The position numbers were made by a program, and so were the translations under genes. The notes under the pieces are model-generated. The model saw only the letters and a program-made list of their open reading frames with translations. It was not told where the DNA came from and searched no databases. Below, piece by piece: positions 1 to 13,125 of a stretch of DNA of 64,000 bases (the first letter of the stretch is position 1; every line of letters begins with the position of its first letter). The stretch is from Alentia gelatinosa (lineage: Eukaryota; Annelida; Polychaeta; Phyllodocida; Polynoidae). Location: positions 25,361,716 to 25,425,715 of the forward strand of contig OX465587.1 of assembly GCA_950022655.1 (NCBI GenBank), in the 5' to 3' direction.

Positions 1-1199
1 ACCACAGATGGAAGGAACCAGGGGCCTGTTTAATATCTAATGGAAGCTCCTCATGTGATCCTGGGAGGGTCTTAATCTGGCTTCCGTTATTAAAACAAAT
101 AATGTCAGTTCGCGTTTTTAAAACAAGTAATGACTTTGGTTAACACAAGTCGAAGAACGGATAATTGTGAGCTGTCAGAAAGTGTTACATTGCCCTAGGG
201 TTCTGAAAAAAGTGTCCTTATCCACGACAGATATAGAGCTGGGATTCGCAGCCTAATCTAAATATTTCCTTAAAAACAGTGGTCAATTAAAAGAGATTTA
301 ATGGAAAAACACATAAAGAAATTTCTGATTAGCGGTCTCTCTAATCAATTATTCTTAATTGAGAAAACTACTTTTTGTTTCGAGTTGAACGTGGATCACA
401 CGCTCAGATACACAGACCAGGTTTGATAGGGAGAGGCAAGAGAGACTTTCTGCGTTCTGTAAAAAGTATTCCTTCACTATCTGCGTGCCAACTATGTGAC
501 ATTGCTAGGTTGTAGATGGCCAGAATCTTAGCGTCTCAGATAAATGCCCAACGACTACAGACTAAAGGCCCTCAGTAGTCCACAAGTGCATAACATGATA
601 GGACCTACATAGGCGGATGTAGAAACAACTGGTTGGCTTGTTTCCAAGTGATTACAGCAAATATCCCTCAAACAGGATAAAACCCAAATCGTTTAATTGT
701 CATTTTGTTATAATTCTACAAACGAAGGTTTATATTTAATTTTCATGATTGGCATGGTAGCCATCAGTGGTATTTGAAATGGTTAGGCAAGGCCTAAATG
801 GTTATAACGAAAAGATAATGTGATAGTGATATGGTATATGTGTTCAGTTTCCAGTAATATGGCCGTGACTCTTCCTAAGATAAGTCTTGGCAATTCTACA
901 CCATATAGCAAAGCATCGCATAAAACTTTTTAAGTCAAAAACATCATATTGCATAGGCCTGATTATGTACACCCTTTTTTGGTACAATAAAAAGAATTGT
1001 AAAACAAATTTCTATAAAGGAAAGAGAGCCACTTAGCTAATATAAGAAAATTGTGAACATCATTTTACCCATATCACAAGGTAAGCCCACCACCAACCAA
1101 AGCTAAGTGCCCGTTTACCTGCTGCCAAGGCAGACTACAGTTATATTATCAATCATTGCGTGAAAAAGACCCAAAGCAACAGGCTGTAATGGGATTTGT
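1..1199. other. AT-rich sequence, nothing recognised
   Basis: Apart from a faint T1-MITE outer-arm trace in the first 60 bp, no coding, RNA or repeat structure was identified. Confidence 0.5.
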
Positions 1200-1330
1200 T
1201 CTGAGCGGACGTCCTTGTCCGTCACGTCCCGTGGTCATAGCCGCCCCGCCTGTACCCAGCTGCAGCCTGAGGGCATCAGCTGGTCGCACGCCGGCAACAT
1301 TCTGAGCAGCTAGCGGCCGATCACGTGACT
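1200..1330. promoter_or_regulatory. GC-rich island ending in TCACGTGA
   Basis: CpG-retaining segment with GATCACGTGAC (TCACGTGA at 1321-1328) and a near match GAGCAGCTA at about 1302, in otherwise AT-rich sequence. Confidence 0.25.
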
Positions 1331-1384
1331 GTTAATCATCGTGAGTGGTCTAAATGTGCTCCAACAGGTCTGCCGTCATCCCGC

Positions 1385-1945
1385 TCTCCTAGCATAGATC
1401 CTGCGCCTTACTTCCTGCCCTGCTTGTATCTCTGCACCAACCTGCATGTGTGGGGCAAAATCTGTCCCCATGCGCCAGTTTTTCATATATTCGAAATTCG
1501 GAGGACTTTGAGGAGTGTTTTATATATTTCACTTGTGAAAGATAGATGCATATGGTATATGGTAAATAATATACCATCAGGCATAGTCTCTGCGATTACG
1601 TTCTCCAGTGGAAAGCACTACATGCATTGTTGGATTTTGTTTTGTCAACAAGACCCATGTACTCCTTCGAAGGGGAAGTCTAATCAACTGTGGATTCACA
1701 ATATAAAGTGGTATAAAACTGTAAAAGAAACAGCTGGATTGACTCTGAAGCTCATTTAACAAATCCAGTATATCCCAACTCATAATTTATGCGTTTTTTG
1801 AGTTTCATAACTTTTGACAATTACTCTTTTTTTCGAATCCCAAATGTAGTATCTCTATGAGACGTCACTGAATTGAGGCAGAAATGAGTAAGCGCAATCG
1901 CCTCTGCAAAAGCTCTGCAGGGAGAGTGGCATCTTCCGGCGAGCA
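1385..1945 (+). repeat. Dispersed repeat R1, copy 1
   Basis: CTTCCTGCCCTGCTTGTATC, GGCAAAATCTG, TGCGCCAGTTTTTC, CAGGCATAGTCTCTG, TTTTGTCAACAAGAC and AACTGTGGAT are collinear with 30480-31105, as are GAAACGTCACTG-like and GGGAGAGTG blocks further on. A 144-codon open frame lies in it but is not kept open in the other copy. Confidence 0.75.
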
Positions 1946-3140
1946 CGCGGGGGCTGCGGGCAGGGCTGAGGGGGGGGGGGGGAGGGGTGTGTTACTGGTG
2001 GGCATTATCAAGGTAGGACGGGGGTATCAAGGACCTTGATGACGTTATGCTGACGGGGCATGATAGAGACATACGTCAGAAACTGACGGGGGATAACGTG
2101 CAGGCAATAAGGAATAGGGAATACGGCATGAGGGGTATTGTAATGGGATCAAAATCCCCGGAATCAGTTCCAGATATCAGGGGAAATTCTTATGGAAAGT
2201 GGCGGTTTGGGGGTATTCTATGTATGGAGAATTCAGGTCAGTCGGATCGGGAGCCTGTTTGATAACTGGAAGAGCGTTCCTTACATGCTCATTAGGAGAG
2301 TCCTAATATAGTTATGGTAATCATTGAATCCTCCCAGAGCGTTGATAACGAAGTCTTTATACTGACCTACATCGTGCCGGGGCTCTGAAAAATGGCTTTA
2401 TCCATTAAGATTATTCTGAAGAGCTTTTACAGAAGCTGGCATTGTAACAAACCACTAAATAGTTAATATACACACCGAATTAGGGGTATTCTGATGAGAC
2501 AAATGTATCCACTGCTGAGTCTGTGACTAAGTACATATCCTAGCCAATAGGAGGCCAACAAGTAGTATCATATGTTTTTCACACCCCTCACCTCAAGGCT
2601 ACTTGAGTTTCAGGATGAGAGTTCGCTTGGACTATGTCTATGTACCAGGTGTGTCATTCCATGTGACTTAAATCCGGAATATTTCCTTGAGACTGACAAA
2701 AGCATAATGCCATGAGATTTGTGTACCAAAGGAGAATCGTCTGAAACGAGGGAAAGGTGTGAAGTACACCCGTCTCAGGTACATTAGTCTCTACGTATGA
2801 ATGCCGCTTTCTAAAGATCGGCTGGCGGCAAGTTTAATCTAAAGAACTGGCCGCTGGAGTTGTGCTAGGTTGTAGTATCAATGACGTCACTAGAATGGAT
2901 AGTACAGTGGTAGAGACAGGTATTATATACGGGAAACTCAGCAATGATTTGCTCATCCTATGGCTGTTCCTTGGATCAACCAGGAGGGATCCTAGTCGTC
3001 TCCGATACAGCGAGTCGCAGGAGGCGTGACAGGATCGAGCCTGCCTCATTTAGTAAGGATCGGCTCCGTACAAATGTTTCGTTTGGTACCACTTGGAGTA
3101 TAACTAGAGCGACCCGAGTACTGGTGTCTTTTAGCATTGT

Positions 3141-3250
3141 ATAAGTGGAAGGAGCCTGGGGCCCGTTTAATAATCTAGGATCGTATATGAAGACCCTTTT
3201 CTGTACTTAGGACAAGGGTTGTCGTTCAATAATAGTTCATTTTGTTAGCT
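3141..3250. mobile_element. MITE family T1, half copy
   Basis: GCCTGGGGCCCGTTTAATAA, GGATCGTATATGAAGACCC and TTTTCTGTAC are followed by ACAAGGGTT. This corresponds to one arm and some core only. The first 60 bp of the window and about 2245-2275 carry weaker traces of the outer arm (GGGCCTGTTTAATA, GAGCCTGTTTGATAA). Confidence 0.65.
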
Positions 3251-3289
3251 AATACAATATAAGCCGTACATAAGTTAGTCCAATTGTCC

Positions 3290-3540
3290 ATAACATTGGG
3301 ATCTCATACCCAACGCCCATGAGATATTTAGGAAAGATATCCAATGGGGAATTATGTCACAAATGTTAGCCCATTAGTCAATGTGGGGGTGAGATTAATT
3401 CAGAAACTCATTCAAGTTTAGGGTCAGAGCTCGATCCCATCTCATTTGAATCGCTACGAAATTCACGCCGCTTCGCCTTCTGAATTACTACACGATTCAA
3501 ACTCAATGGGATACTAGCTTTGACCCTAAACTTTCATAGG
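3290..3540 (+). mobile_element. Hairpin element, family H1 skeleton with different stems
   Basis: AACATTGGG is followed by a hairpin ATCTCAT (3301-3307)/ATGAGAT (3319-3325), then GGGGTGAGATTAATTC, then a long hairpin. The long-hairpin arms start AAGTTTAGGGTCA (3414) and end TGACCCTAAACTT (3533) around the loop GCTTCGCC (3470-3477). Layout and loop match the 16 kb elements; the arm sequences do not. It shares ATTATGTCACAAAT with the 45.1 kb copy. Confidence 0.75.
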
Positions 3541-3544
3541 TTTC

Positions 3545-5165
3545 CTCTATATTATACAACAGGCCTGTCATGGTTAAATCAAATGCCATGGTCAAAGCCT
3601 ATTTCCACTCGTCCATATAATTTTATTGCTAGCGTTATAGGATGCAGTTTTAGGAGTGACAACACTAGTTTGCAGCCTGTTTGATGTTGGCATTATACAT
3701 GGTATCACCAGCCGGGGTCATTCCAGTGGGAGATAAATCCAGGTGATGAGATGGCAGGAAAGTGGCCAATGTTGACCCGCCCCATTGATGGCTCCGTTGA
3801 TTGAGCGATATCTCCGGGCGTGAAACGAAGAACTCAGTCGTTAATCTTCGAGCTGTCTACTCAACCTGGAGCCATGAGCACGAAGATCCATCATGGAGTG
3901 TAATCGCGTAAAACAACAGATAAAGTTTTGCTCGTTGATGGGTCCTCTACGCCGTGGCAACGGCCTGGGTCATATCACAGTGACCAGAAAACGTATCATT
4001 AGACTCTTATTGTCACTTAGTTCACTTATTGAGTGGGCAATAAAGGTTATGTTTTCAGGACGATGTCCAAAGAGAACAAGGCACACACTGAAAGGACTAT
4101 CCAATCTAGAGTAGTCAAGTATTAGGCGCGAAGACTTGAACTTCACTTTACCATTACACAGGAAATACCAGTGACTTCCACACGAAGTATAAAGTGTTTA
4201 AATTATGTGGATACAATAAGAAGTACAGTAATAAAGGTTACTTTTCTACGCAGATTACGTTAACATATCAATAAGTATAATTTCATAATCAAGTGTTGTA
4301 TCTCTGACGTGACTATCGTAGATGTCTAGCCGAAATATAGATGGGCAGGGAATCTCTATGGTGGTGGCAAGAGGGTGAATTTTCTATAATCAGAATTTAA
4401 TTTGACTGGATCCCTGGAGATTATTGCACAGAGGCTCCCGGATATAAACCAGTTACACCATCGCTCTTAGGATTTAATGGTCTCCTATCAAGCAGAAACA
4501 ACATCTGCTTCATGTTATTTCCATCATTAGTTACATCAATTGCTTTTTTCTTGGATGGTAAATCAGGGTTGTTCTTTTCTCATTTGTATCGGGATGATGC
4601 AAACGAAATGCCGCAAACGAATCTACTTGTCCACGGTCTAAGGATGATAACAGACAATATTCCATGATTGGCTCTTTGAAGCTATATAATTCATATATAG
4701 AAACACATGTGTGTGATAAGAAACTTCATGGAGCTTCAGCATATTTGAAATGTATTAAATACTGATTCCTTTGATGTACTTCATCAGGTACAACTCAAGC
4801 TTTTCCATTTGAATCAGCAAAGTGGCTCTTTCAGTAAATATCTTTCTCCATATTCGACCTCACACTCCTGCCCCAATCTCCTTCCTATATTTTCCTGCTC
4901 TTTTTCTTGCCCACACATTTCTGCCGTCTTTCTCGCCTCCTTTAATGTTTACGTCTTTTCCCTTTTGATGTACAAGTTACAGATAGTCCTCATCTGTTCA
5001 CTTCTCTACTAATTATCATTTTACTTTTTCCTGGTTCTCTCCTCATTTCCCAGCAGCACATTACAGATATATTCCTCATTGGTATCCGATATACGAAATG
5101 CATACAACATGGTTTAAAGAGTAGCAACACCCCCTCTCCCACCCAACAACACCCCGAGCTTTCAT
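3545..5165. other. Non-coding stretch
   Basis: Short open frames only. A pyrimidine-rich tract lies at about 4830-5040. The sequence GTACTTCATCAGGTAC near 4776-4792 resembles the CTGATGAAG side of a Penelope-type hammerhead on the minus strand, but lacks the GAAAC half. Confidence 0.4.
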
Positions 5166-5168
5166 GTG

Positions 5169-5216
5169 TCCTGATGATGAAGCCAGATCGTTAATGACAC
5201 AAGGCAAAACATTGTG
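5169..5216 (+). ncRNA. Degenerate hammerhead-like relic
   Basis: CCTGATGATGAAGCC ... GGCAAAACATTGTG resembles the CTGATGAAGCC ... GGCGAAACGTTGTG pattern of Penelope-type hammerheads, with AGCC/GGC(T) able to form stem II. The GAAA box is changed to CAAA and the cleavage triplet is altered, so it is at best a decayed copy. Confidence 0.3.
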
Positions 5217-5996
5217 CTTTTAGATATCAAAGAGCAATTATGTTGCTAGTGATCTCAGTCTTTGATAATCAATTCCATATAATCGCTACGGCTGTTCACT
5301 GAACATATCTGTTCCATTTCTATCGGCTAAATCATTTGACTTGGGAAAGGTCTATATAGACTGTGAACAGCCATGTTATTCAGTTACTAGTTAAGAATAG
5401 AAACCAGAACATTCAGGTTGCTTAAGGTTGGTTTAATGTTCATATATAGGCCACATCAGAATACTAAAGAAAATGCAGCTATCGAATTAGATGTTCGATA
5501 ATGGCACATAGTGCGGCACCCATTTCACTATAGAATTATGAACAGGAAGATACTCGAAAGTTGCCGAATTCTTTGCTTTTCCATTATTGATTGAAGTATT
5601 TTCAACAGTTTTTGGATTGACTGATCACTATGATTTATAAAGACAGGTACATTTGTCGCTATCTCAAGTTGAACGAGTATAAGGTTTTAAGAATTTTCAG
5701 CATATGAACACTTTAAATTGTAACCGAGTATCATATATAGACATATATGGTCTACCTTAACGCGCCCTCGTTACATGTAGCTTCCAACGTGACGAATCGG
5801 TATGGGTGGAATACAGGTGTGGATAGACATGGTAAGGGGAGAGTAAGGACCGAGCTTCAGCTAATGACCACCTGTAGTTTCTCCAGAATATTCTGTCCTT
5901 CATCATTAGAGGTAAAGGAAGTAGGGCTCAGTTTCTTTCTCTTTTTTCTTCTTTTTAATTGGAAAAGGGGTATCACATCAGTGAGCTTCGTAGATA

Positions 5997-6141
5997 CAGT
6001 AGAACCCCGCGTCAACGGACACCTTTGCTTGGAACGGAGGGTCTACTGGATGTTTATTTCAAACCCGTTTAAGTGGACACCTCGCGAAAGCGGACACTTT
6101 CACCCAGAACGGATGGTGTCCGCTGACGTGGGTTTCTACTG
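5997..6141. mobile_element. pogo/Tigger-like MITE
   Basis: CAGTAGAACCCCGCGTCAAC at the left and CCGCTGACGTGGGTTTCTACTG at the right form terminal inverted repeats flanked by TA on both sides (5995-5996, 6142-6143), the target duplication of Tc1/mariner-pogo elements. Internal CGGACACC words repeat. Deletion derivative without transposase. Confidence 0.85.
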
Positions 6142-6154
6142 TACCTTGCTTTAC

Positions 6155-6268
6155 AATGATTACGATAGACGCGGGGTGCTACTGTTATTGATTTTTGTTA
6201 CCGCGAGTCTGGTAAGGACCTATAGTGGTTTACTGGACGTTAAATCAAACCATCAAACAAACCTTAAG
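6155..6268 (+). mobile_element. SINE 3' tail region
   Basis: GGACGTTAAA (6235-6244) plus TCAAACCATCAAACAAACC, directly after the pogo-like MITE. Confidence 0.5.
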
Positions 6269-6299
6269 TTTGCACTTGGCAGTTCGTGATTGAGGAATT

Positions 6300-8420
6300 A
6301 CTGAATATCAATTAGAATATAAATGTATCGAAACCGTACCCATAATCTAACAGCCTAAATCAGAACAAAGATCTTGATGATATGCAAGTCAGCACCATAG
6401 ATAACGATTAATCTGGCGTCCACGTAGATCATTCTAACCTGAAAATCAAATCATACCCTTGTTAATTGGTGTTTACCTCGGCGATCCTGATGCACGTACC
6501 GGGACGCCCAGTCTAGCGTGAGGAGACCGCGCATCTTTTTACAGGCCTGGATTGAGGAGGGATTTCCCTGCTCTTCTACCTAATACTTTAATCCTCTAAT
6601 CCCCCGTGACGGATTATCATCCATCAGATGTCAGCAATGCTCACATGGGACCGCCTACAAACATAATCCCCGTCCGATCCGCACTTTAAACATGGCTTTA
6701 CGATCCTCATACTGTGTTTTACGAACAATGTGTGATTTCACGTCCGTTTCGTCGAGCTCAGATTGCCATTTTCTGTGGATGTAGCAGGTACAACCCAACA
6801 GGCCGCTTTTACTTTCAGATTCCAATATTTATTGTCTATGGCATGCACATAATATAGCTTGCCTTGAATAGTGAAGCTCACCCTGAATGCCATTATATTT
6901 TTCCTTGAATTTTATTTTTCCCCTTCTTATTTGAGGGACAAATGCGTGGAATCTTATTTGACAACCAGGCACTTTCATGTCTGCATCTACTTTTTTCGTT
7001 TTTGATGGGAATGATATAAATTCTATGGAAATAATCTCTTCCCTTCTCAACCAGTGGAGGTTGCGAGTCAGACTCCCCAAACCATCAGAATAAATAAGAC
7101 CGCTTACAGAGGGAGAAGAGAAAATGAGAAACATTGTAGAAAATAAAATCAATAATCAGCCCCACACCCTCGCAGTTGCATTATGCACAGGTCGTGGGCA
7201 TGGTATTGATGCGACCTACTGGAAGCCTGCGTTATGTGCATACGGATGTATATTCCAATGTCCACAAATATTACCATGGTACCCATGCTTCTTTGGCTAA
7301 AATATACTTACTTACAGTTATATAGGTGATACTATTGTTCCCGATATATCCTGAACAAATCACGAAACTATATATTTTCGGTGCTATAGTAAACTCAGGC
7401 GAGTTGCTCTTGTTGAGAAGAACTTCGGACAGAAGCTCGTATGTTTGTTGGCATGGTGAGGGTTTTGCGCTCACTGGGCGAAGTGATCATTTACTGGTGA
7501 CAGTAACAGCAGTCTGACCCACTCATCATCCAGTCTGCCTCAGTTAGAAGACATACCAGAAATAAAGCCGATGACGGCTGTATTCTGGAATGGGATGAGA
7601 AAACGATGCGTATGTCAGACTGGAGAGAAAAAACCATAGGCGCGGTACAATCTATGTCGTAGTTGATGCTTTACTCTTGGTTTTCTCTAAGTGTATTGTT
7701 ATTACTTTTTATTGTACTTATTGAGCAGTTACTAAAGATTTACATAAGCCCAGACAGTGGTCAGATTATCCTATCGAGAGCAAATATTAAAGTATGATTT
7801 CTGAGGTTTACAATGTAAGATATAAGCTGAGCCATAAACATGGTATAAAGTTTCAGCAAGGTGTTTGACTTAGCAATGGCATCAAAATGGCCAAGTATTT
7901 GAAGTAATTTCCTTGTCCGACCATGATTGATGATTCGATAGATGACGCACCACGCCATTAAGGTTCTAGTAATGTCTCGGGATTATTTGTAAACGTTCAC
8001 CGCCTCTTACTGGTTCCATCACGCCATCTAAATCTATACTACCATGATGCCGCAATACATTGCAGATAGTACTGTATTTTTCATTTAAAATTATTAATAT
8101 TTATTTGCTTATGTTCCCTGGTGGAAATACCATCCAATATAATGAAGGAGAACACTGCGGTAACGGTTACTGTCCTGATAGTGGACTTCTTTGGTTACGA
8201 CTGCGTAAAAAAGCGTTAATTTGTATGCAAATCAGGAAGGATACGCTTTCATCTATAAATATTCATACAGATCAGACATTTGACGCGTGTTTATTCATTT
8301 TAATATGGCTCCGACCTTAATATAATGGCAGAAATTCTGGCCATTTTTCCCAATTGTACTTAGTCATCGGAGCATGAAGAGAATATGATAGTGAATGTCC
8401 GCAGGACGAGCATATAAAGT
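6300..8420. other. Non-coding stretch, nothing recognised
   Basis: No convincing coding segments or element ends. The 107-codon minus-strand frame at 6829-7152 has no recognisable features. Confidence 0.4.
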
Positions 8421-8421
8421 T

Positions 8422-8550
8422 AAATGGTAGGATAGTTTGTAATTTCTGCAATTTGTATGGTAGGATAATTTGTAATTTCTGCAATTTGTATGGTAGGATA
8501 GTTTGTAATTTCTGCAATTTGTATGGTAGGATAGTTTGTAATTTCTGCAA
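8422..8550. repeat. 33-bp tandem repeat, four units
   Basis: The unit TATGGTAGGATAGTTTGTAA plus TTTCTGCAATTTG is repeated four times with one or two substitutions. It remains open in several frames by virtue of its period. Confidence 0.95.
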
Positions 8551-9100
8551 CAGTTTTGTTCACATTGATTTTATACCCGTGTTTTCTCGTGGCATTTTCC
8601 ATCACCCAGTGGTATGTCCACTATTGTATACCAACATTTACGTTTCACGTGGGCTTCCTGGTTATTCTGCGACTGGTGCCAGCGCTGGCAAGTGGAGGCC
8701 GCCAGAGCCGTGCATATAGACCGAGCTTAAGTGGGCGTTTGTCTCCGGCTGGAGCAGCTCAGAGCTGGATTTGGACAGTGATAGGCCAGCTTTGGGTCTG
8801 CAAATTTAATTGTTTGTCTTGATGAGTCACCCGCTCATCATTTCATGGCACTGACTCAACACGCCCTGGGGATAAAACTTGCGGTCCTGATAGTTCAGGT
8901 GTCTTGGTCGAGGTATCCTACCATTTTATTATCCATTTTATACCGAGTCTCCATACTAAACCTATAGAGTCTACAGATAGTTACTGAGTAGAATACGGAA
9001 AGCCATTGAAATACTGGGGGGGGGAAGTCTCTAGCGTCCCTAGCGTGAAAAGTAGTTCTTCGATTTTATTGTTTTCCTTTGATAACTTATATGTAAAATG

Positions 9101-9267
9101 CTGAATACTAAATACATTAGCATGATTTGTATTTGCATGGTTGAAGTCTCCTTGTCGTTGACACTGCGCAATATCCTCGCAATTGCGACGATATTACTAC
9201 GTGACAACCGCGTGCAGAATACGACCATGCAGATCAAAATCATGGTAATATTGTGTATATACCTAAC
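9101..9267. mobile_element. Foldback element, family H2
   Basis: This is an imperfect inverted repeat of about 65-bp arms. The left arm carries GCATGATTTGTATTTGCATGG; the right arm ends with CCATGCAGATCAAAATCATGG. The core reads GCGCAATATCCTCGC ... GATATTACTACGTG. It is nearly palindromic, so both strands stay open for about 65 codons; it is not a gene. Confidence 0.75.
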
Positions 9268-10314
9268 ATCTCACATCGTTACCATCTAAAAATAAAACCT
9301 TATTAGATATTTGGATCCGACGTAGGAAATCGCCTGAGGTTATACAGGATATTCAATTTCCTCTGCTATGATTAGGCTTGTGGCGAAGGGCTGACGGGGT
9401 GTGTGAGGGGGAAGGGGCAAGAACACAACCGCTCACCTCGTAAGGTGATACAGCCTCCTGAAAAATCTAATCTCTGGTGCCTCAAGGTTCTGTGTGTGGC
9501 GGGGCTGAGATTGCCATAAAGCACTGTCCGCTCTCAGCAGGGGAAGACCTTAAGGCGCAGTCCGCCCTAATGAGTAGACATGACGCAGTGGAGGTGTTGC
9601 CAGGCAGGTTAATAGCATACAGCTTCTTTATGTTGCCTATTCCCAATAACCCTACGTCAGCGGGGAGAGGGCCTAATATGAGCTTACTGTCTCTACACAA
9701 CACTGAAGCTAGAGGCACCTCAAGTAGCTGTGGATTCGCTTTGAATTATAAAAAAAAAAGAGCCATCCTCGTACAATTAGATTCCATAATTGTCTTTCGA
9801 ATAATGATTTATTTCCTGGAATTGCTGGAGGGCTCTAACACCTTTCATAATTGACTTTAAAACGTGAATGGTACGACTGTATATTCCATGGATCCTATTT
9901 ACTAATATTCAACTCCAGTGTATAATAGGGTTATGTTCTTTGTGACCAAAGGCCTCTCAGATTGACAATTGAATTCTGTAAACCAGACGGGTGCCAGCTG
10001 CTATCCCTACCCTCCCAATTGAGTTAGTTAGACCAATACAAGACTTGGTTAACTTTCGTGACCTTTGTTATAGAATTATAAATATCCTTGTTCTTCCTCC
10101 CCCTATGACTGAGAATGGACATATCCGTCACATTTTGGGCCTTTTACTGAATAAATACCATTAAATATGCACTAAAAAGAAGACCGATGTTCAAGCATTC
10201 ACCTTCCACTTGATAAATACACCCATTATAATGAATAGATTGGCAAGGGATAAATTTGTTAAAGAAGGATATATAAACTATCCTGACTTTTATGACATTT
10301 GCACTGTCTTACAC

Positions 10315-10582
10315 AAAGATGGCAGTTTTCCTATTTTCAAGGAAATCCTTGTTTTCATTTTCAGTCTATAGAATTCGCCTTTCTTGCGTAAACAAAAATT
10401 AATTACACTGGGCCTCATTCATAACTACAAAGAGACAAACCTCCCTACATACCACAGTCCCATTCCAGGGCCAATAACGATGTATTTTCCATGTTGTCCG
10501 GCCTTTCTGAGGCAGAAAATTCATCATTGAATATATTTCCTCTATCTTTTTCACGATCCCAACTGACATCCTTGGTCTTAGG
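10315..10582 (+). repeat. Dispersed repeat R2
   Basis: ATGGCAGTTTTCC, GGAAATCCTTGTTTTCATTT and CCCAACTGACATCCTTGG, with about 100 bp of extra sequence between 5' and 3' blocks. Confidence 0.55.
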
Positions 10583-10955
10583 TTCCTAAAGAATATATAA
10601 GATATATCCTGATTATTTTCTGGACGTGATTATTCCAAGCCGATGTCCAGGCGGATAACTATAGGAAGTTACAGTGTCAGGCTGCTTGCAGAAAGCAGGC
10701 AGATCCCGGTGCAAGTCCTGATTCGGAAGAGAGGGGGGTTTCCTCCGTTAGAAACTAGGTTTTAGGTACAGGCGCTTAACAGGGGGTCTGGGTGATGGAT
10801 CGTTAAGAGGGGCGATAACGATTTCTCCTCTGTGGACTCCAGGGGCTGGCTTGTGTGTGGACAGTGGGTGGACAGAGTAATGAGTGCCTGCCTGCTGCGT
10901 GGTCAGTGAGTGTAGAGATGTGTCCGTCTAGTGATTGGGGGGAACTTGACAGAGA

Positions 10956-11840
10956 CCCGCCTATTTGCCTGGTGTTTATACAGTAAGTGTATAGAGACCT
11001 GCCCATTTGCCTGGTGTTTATACAGTAAGTGTATAGAGACCCGCCTATTTGCCTGGTATTTATACAGTAAGTGTATAGAGACCTGCCTATTTGCATGGTG
11101 TTTATACAGTAAGTGTATAGAGACCTGCCTATTTGCCTGGTGTTTATACAGTAAGTGTATAGAGACCTGCCTCTTTGCCTGGTGTTTATGCAGTAAGTGT
11201 ATAGAGACCTGCCTATTTGCCTGGTGTTTATACAGTAAGTGTATAGAGACCTGCCTATTTGCCTGGTGTTTATACAGTAAGTGTATAGAGACCTGCCTAT
11301 TTGCCTGGTGTTTATACAGTAAGTGTATAGAGATCTGCCTCTTTGCCTGGTGTTTATACAGTAAGTGTATAGAGACCTGCCTATTTGCCTGGTGTTTATA
11401 GAGTAAGTGTATAGAGACCTGCCTATTTGCCTGGTGTTTATAGAGTAAGTGTATAGAGACCTGTCTATTTGCCTGGTGTTTGTACAGTAAGTGTATAGAG
11501 ACCTGCCTCTTTGCCTGGTGTTTATACAGTAAGTGTATAGAGATCTGCCTATTTGCCTGGTGTTTGTACATTAAAGGCACAGCGACCCGGCCTATTTGCC
11601 TGGTGTTTACATAGTAAGGGCACAGAAATCAGCCTTTCGCCTGGAAGTTGTACAGTAAGGTTTCCGTGACCCACCTAATTGCCTGGTTTCTCTATAGTAA
11701 GGACACAGAGACCCGCGAATTCGCCTGGTGTTTGTACAGTTAGGGCAGGAAGATGCATCCATCTGCCTGGTATTTGTAAAATATGTGTACAAATACATAT
11801 CTCTTACTTGGTATTTGTAAAGTAAGTGCACAAAAACACG
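10956..11840. repeat. 42-bp minisatellite
   Basis: About 15 well-conserved units (10956-11580) with consensus words TTTGCCTGGTGTTTATACAG and TAAGTGTATAGAGACCTGCC, followed by about six increasingly degenerate units to 11840. Because 42 is divisible by three, long open frames appear on both strands (14-residue peptide repeat); this is an array artefact. Every unit carries GTAAGT, identical to a 5' splice-site core on the + strand. Confidence 0.95.
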
Positions 11841-11844
11841 TTTG

Positions 11845-13120
11845 TTTTGTGCTCAATAAAAATTTACACAGACTAACTGACAGTATTAAATCCCAATTTA
11901 TCACACCCGACCATCATATTGTTTCGAGAATGAAGCTCTTATACTGTCTGAAATATATTTGAACAATATGAATTTTTGTATGTCCTACGAGGATTCATAG
12001 AAAAAGGAGACTTGATGTATGGAGATCCAAACAGATTGACCATGAATGATAATGGCCTAATCTAAACAATCATGGGAACCAAGCACAGTGCAGAAAAGAA
12101 ATCGACCAACGCAGGAGCACGTCGAAGCCACAAATTGATATTAATTGTTCGCCACCGAACCCTGGGCACAGCTGATGTAGCTGGTGCGAACCTAACCATC
12201 TGTAGAGCTATTACCATGCACGGAGGCCCATAGTGGGATAACCATGTCCTTCACTGAGCAGATAAGAGACTGTTGAGCTGCTCTATCACAGATACGGCTA
12301 CTTAATAGATAGGGACGGCAGATTGGCGGAAGGGTTGTCGCTAATTACCCATCAGTGAATGGAGTATGCTATCTCGGTGGATCTTTTTCCATACATTCAG
12401 GGTATCTATTACTCCCGTGTGAGGTATCTACTTTGTCCCATAGACCCTATTGAGGTATCCCAGAATTCAATCTGTTTACAGTTCCCGGTGTGCGCTGGTT
12501 ACCGACGTAATATGGTAATAGACCCTTGACCCGTAACCCACAATCATTGCTTTTTAACGGTTTTTATAAATCTTCAAATGGAAAATCCGATGTCAGAAAT
12601 GGGAATTTCAGCTATTTCTACATGTAAACCCGAAATTCTGTTCATGTTACTCAAATATAATTTATCCTGGGCGATAATAGGGAGCCGAGTAACCTCTGGA
12701 GGGCGTATGGCCTTTCCCATTAAATGCGCATGTATACGTGTGTGCTGTATCACTGAAGAATCTTTGATCTACCCGAATGTGTTACATTAATTTTTATTTT
12801 GAACTTCTACCACTCTTCCCTTCCTTATGGTCTTTGGAATTGCGCTTAGATGAGCAAATATATTTTACTTGTTACAAATAAGAAAAAATTTCAACACATA
12901 AAGAACAAATTTTTCATAGAAGAGAAACCTCAACCAAGACTATTCTTAGGATTTCTGTCAATATATAAATGATATGTTATGAATATACGGGTCTAAAAGG
13001 TGGTATCTATAGACAACAGGCGACCGTAAACTACGAGAGTAATACTCGAGCATTAGCGAGTATATTTCGAGGTCAACCTTGAGTGATTTGCAGAGCCGCC
13101 TATGTATTAAACCGTCATTT
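11845..13120. other. Non-coding stretch, nothing recognised
   Basis: AT-rich DNA downstream of the minisatellite; only the motif GAGCTGCTC at 12275-12283 stands out. Confidence 0.4.
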
Positions 13121-13125
13121 GTTGT

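Noticed and set aside
4776..4792. Hammerhead half-site on the minus strand
   Set aside because: CTGATGAAGTAC is present but no stem II partner or GAAAC follows.
5747..6289. 180-codon plus-strand frame
   Set aside because: It runs straight through a pogo-like MITE and a SINE tail; chance frame across mobile DNA.
9098..9289. Paired open frames on both strands
   Set aside because: They mirror each other because the region is a near-palindromic foldback element.
10903..11580. 225-codon minus-strand frame (and a 156-codon plus-strand frame)
   Set aside because: It is the 42-bp minisatellite read in frame; the period is a multiple of three, so both strands stay open. The 14-residue peptide repeat has no coding support.
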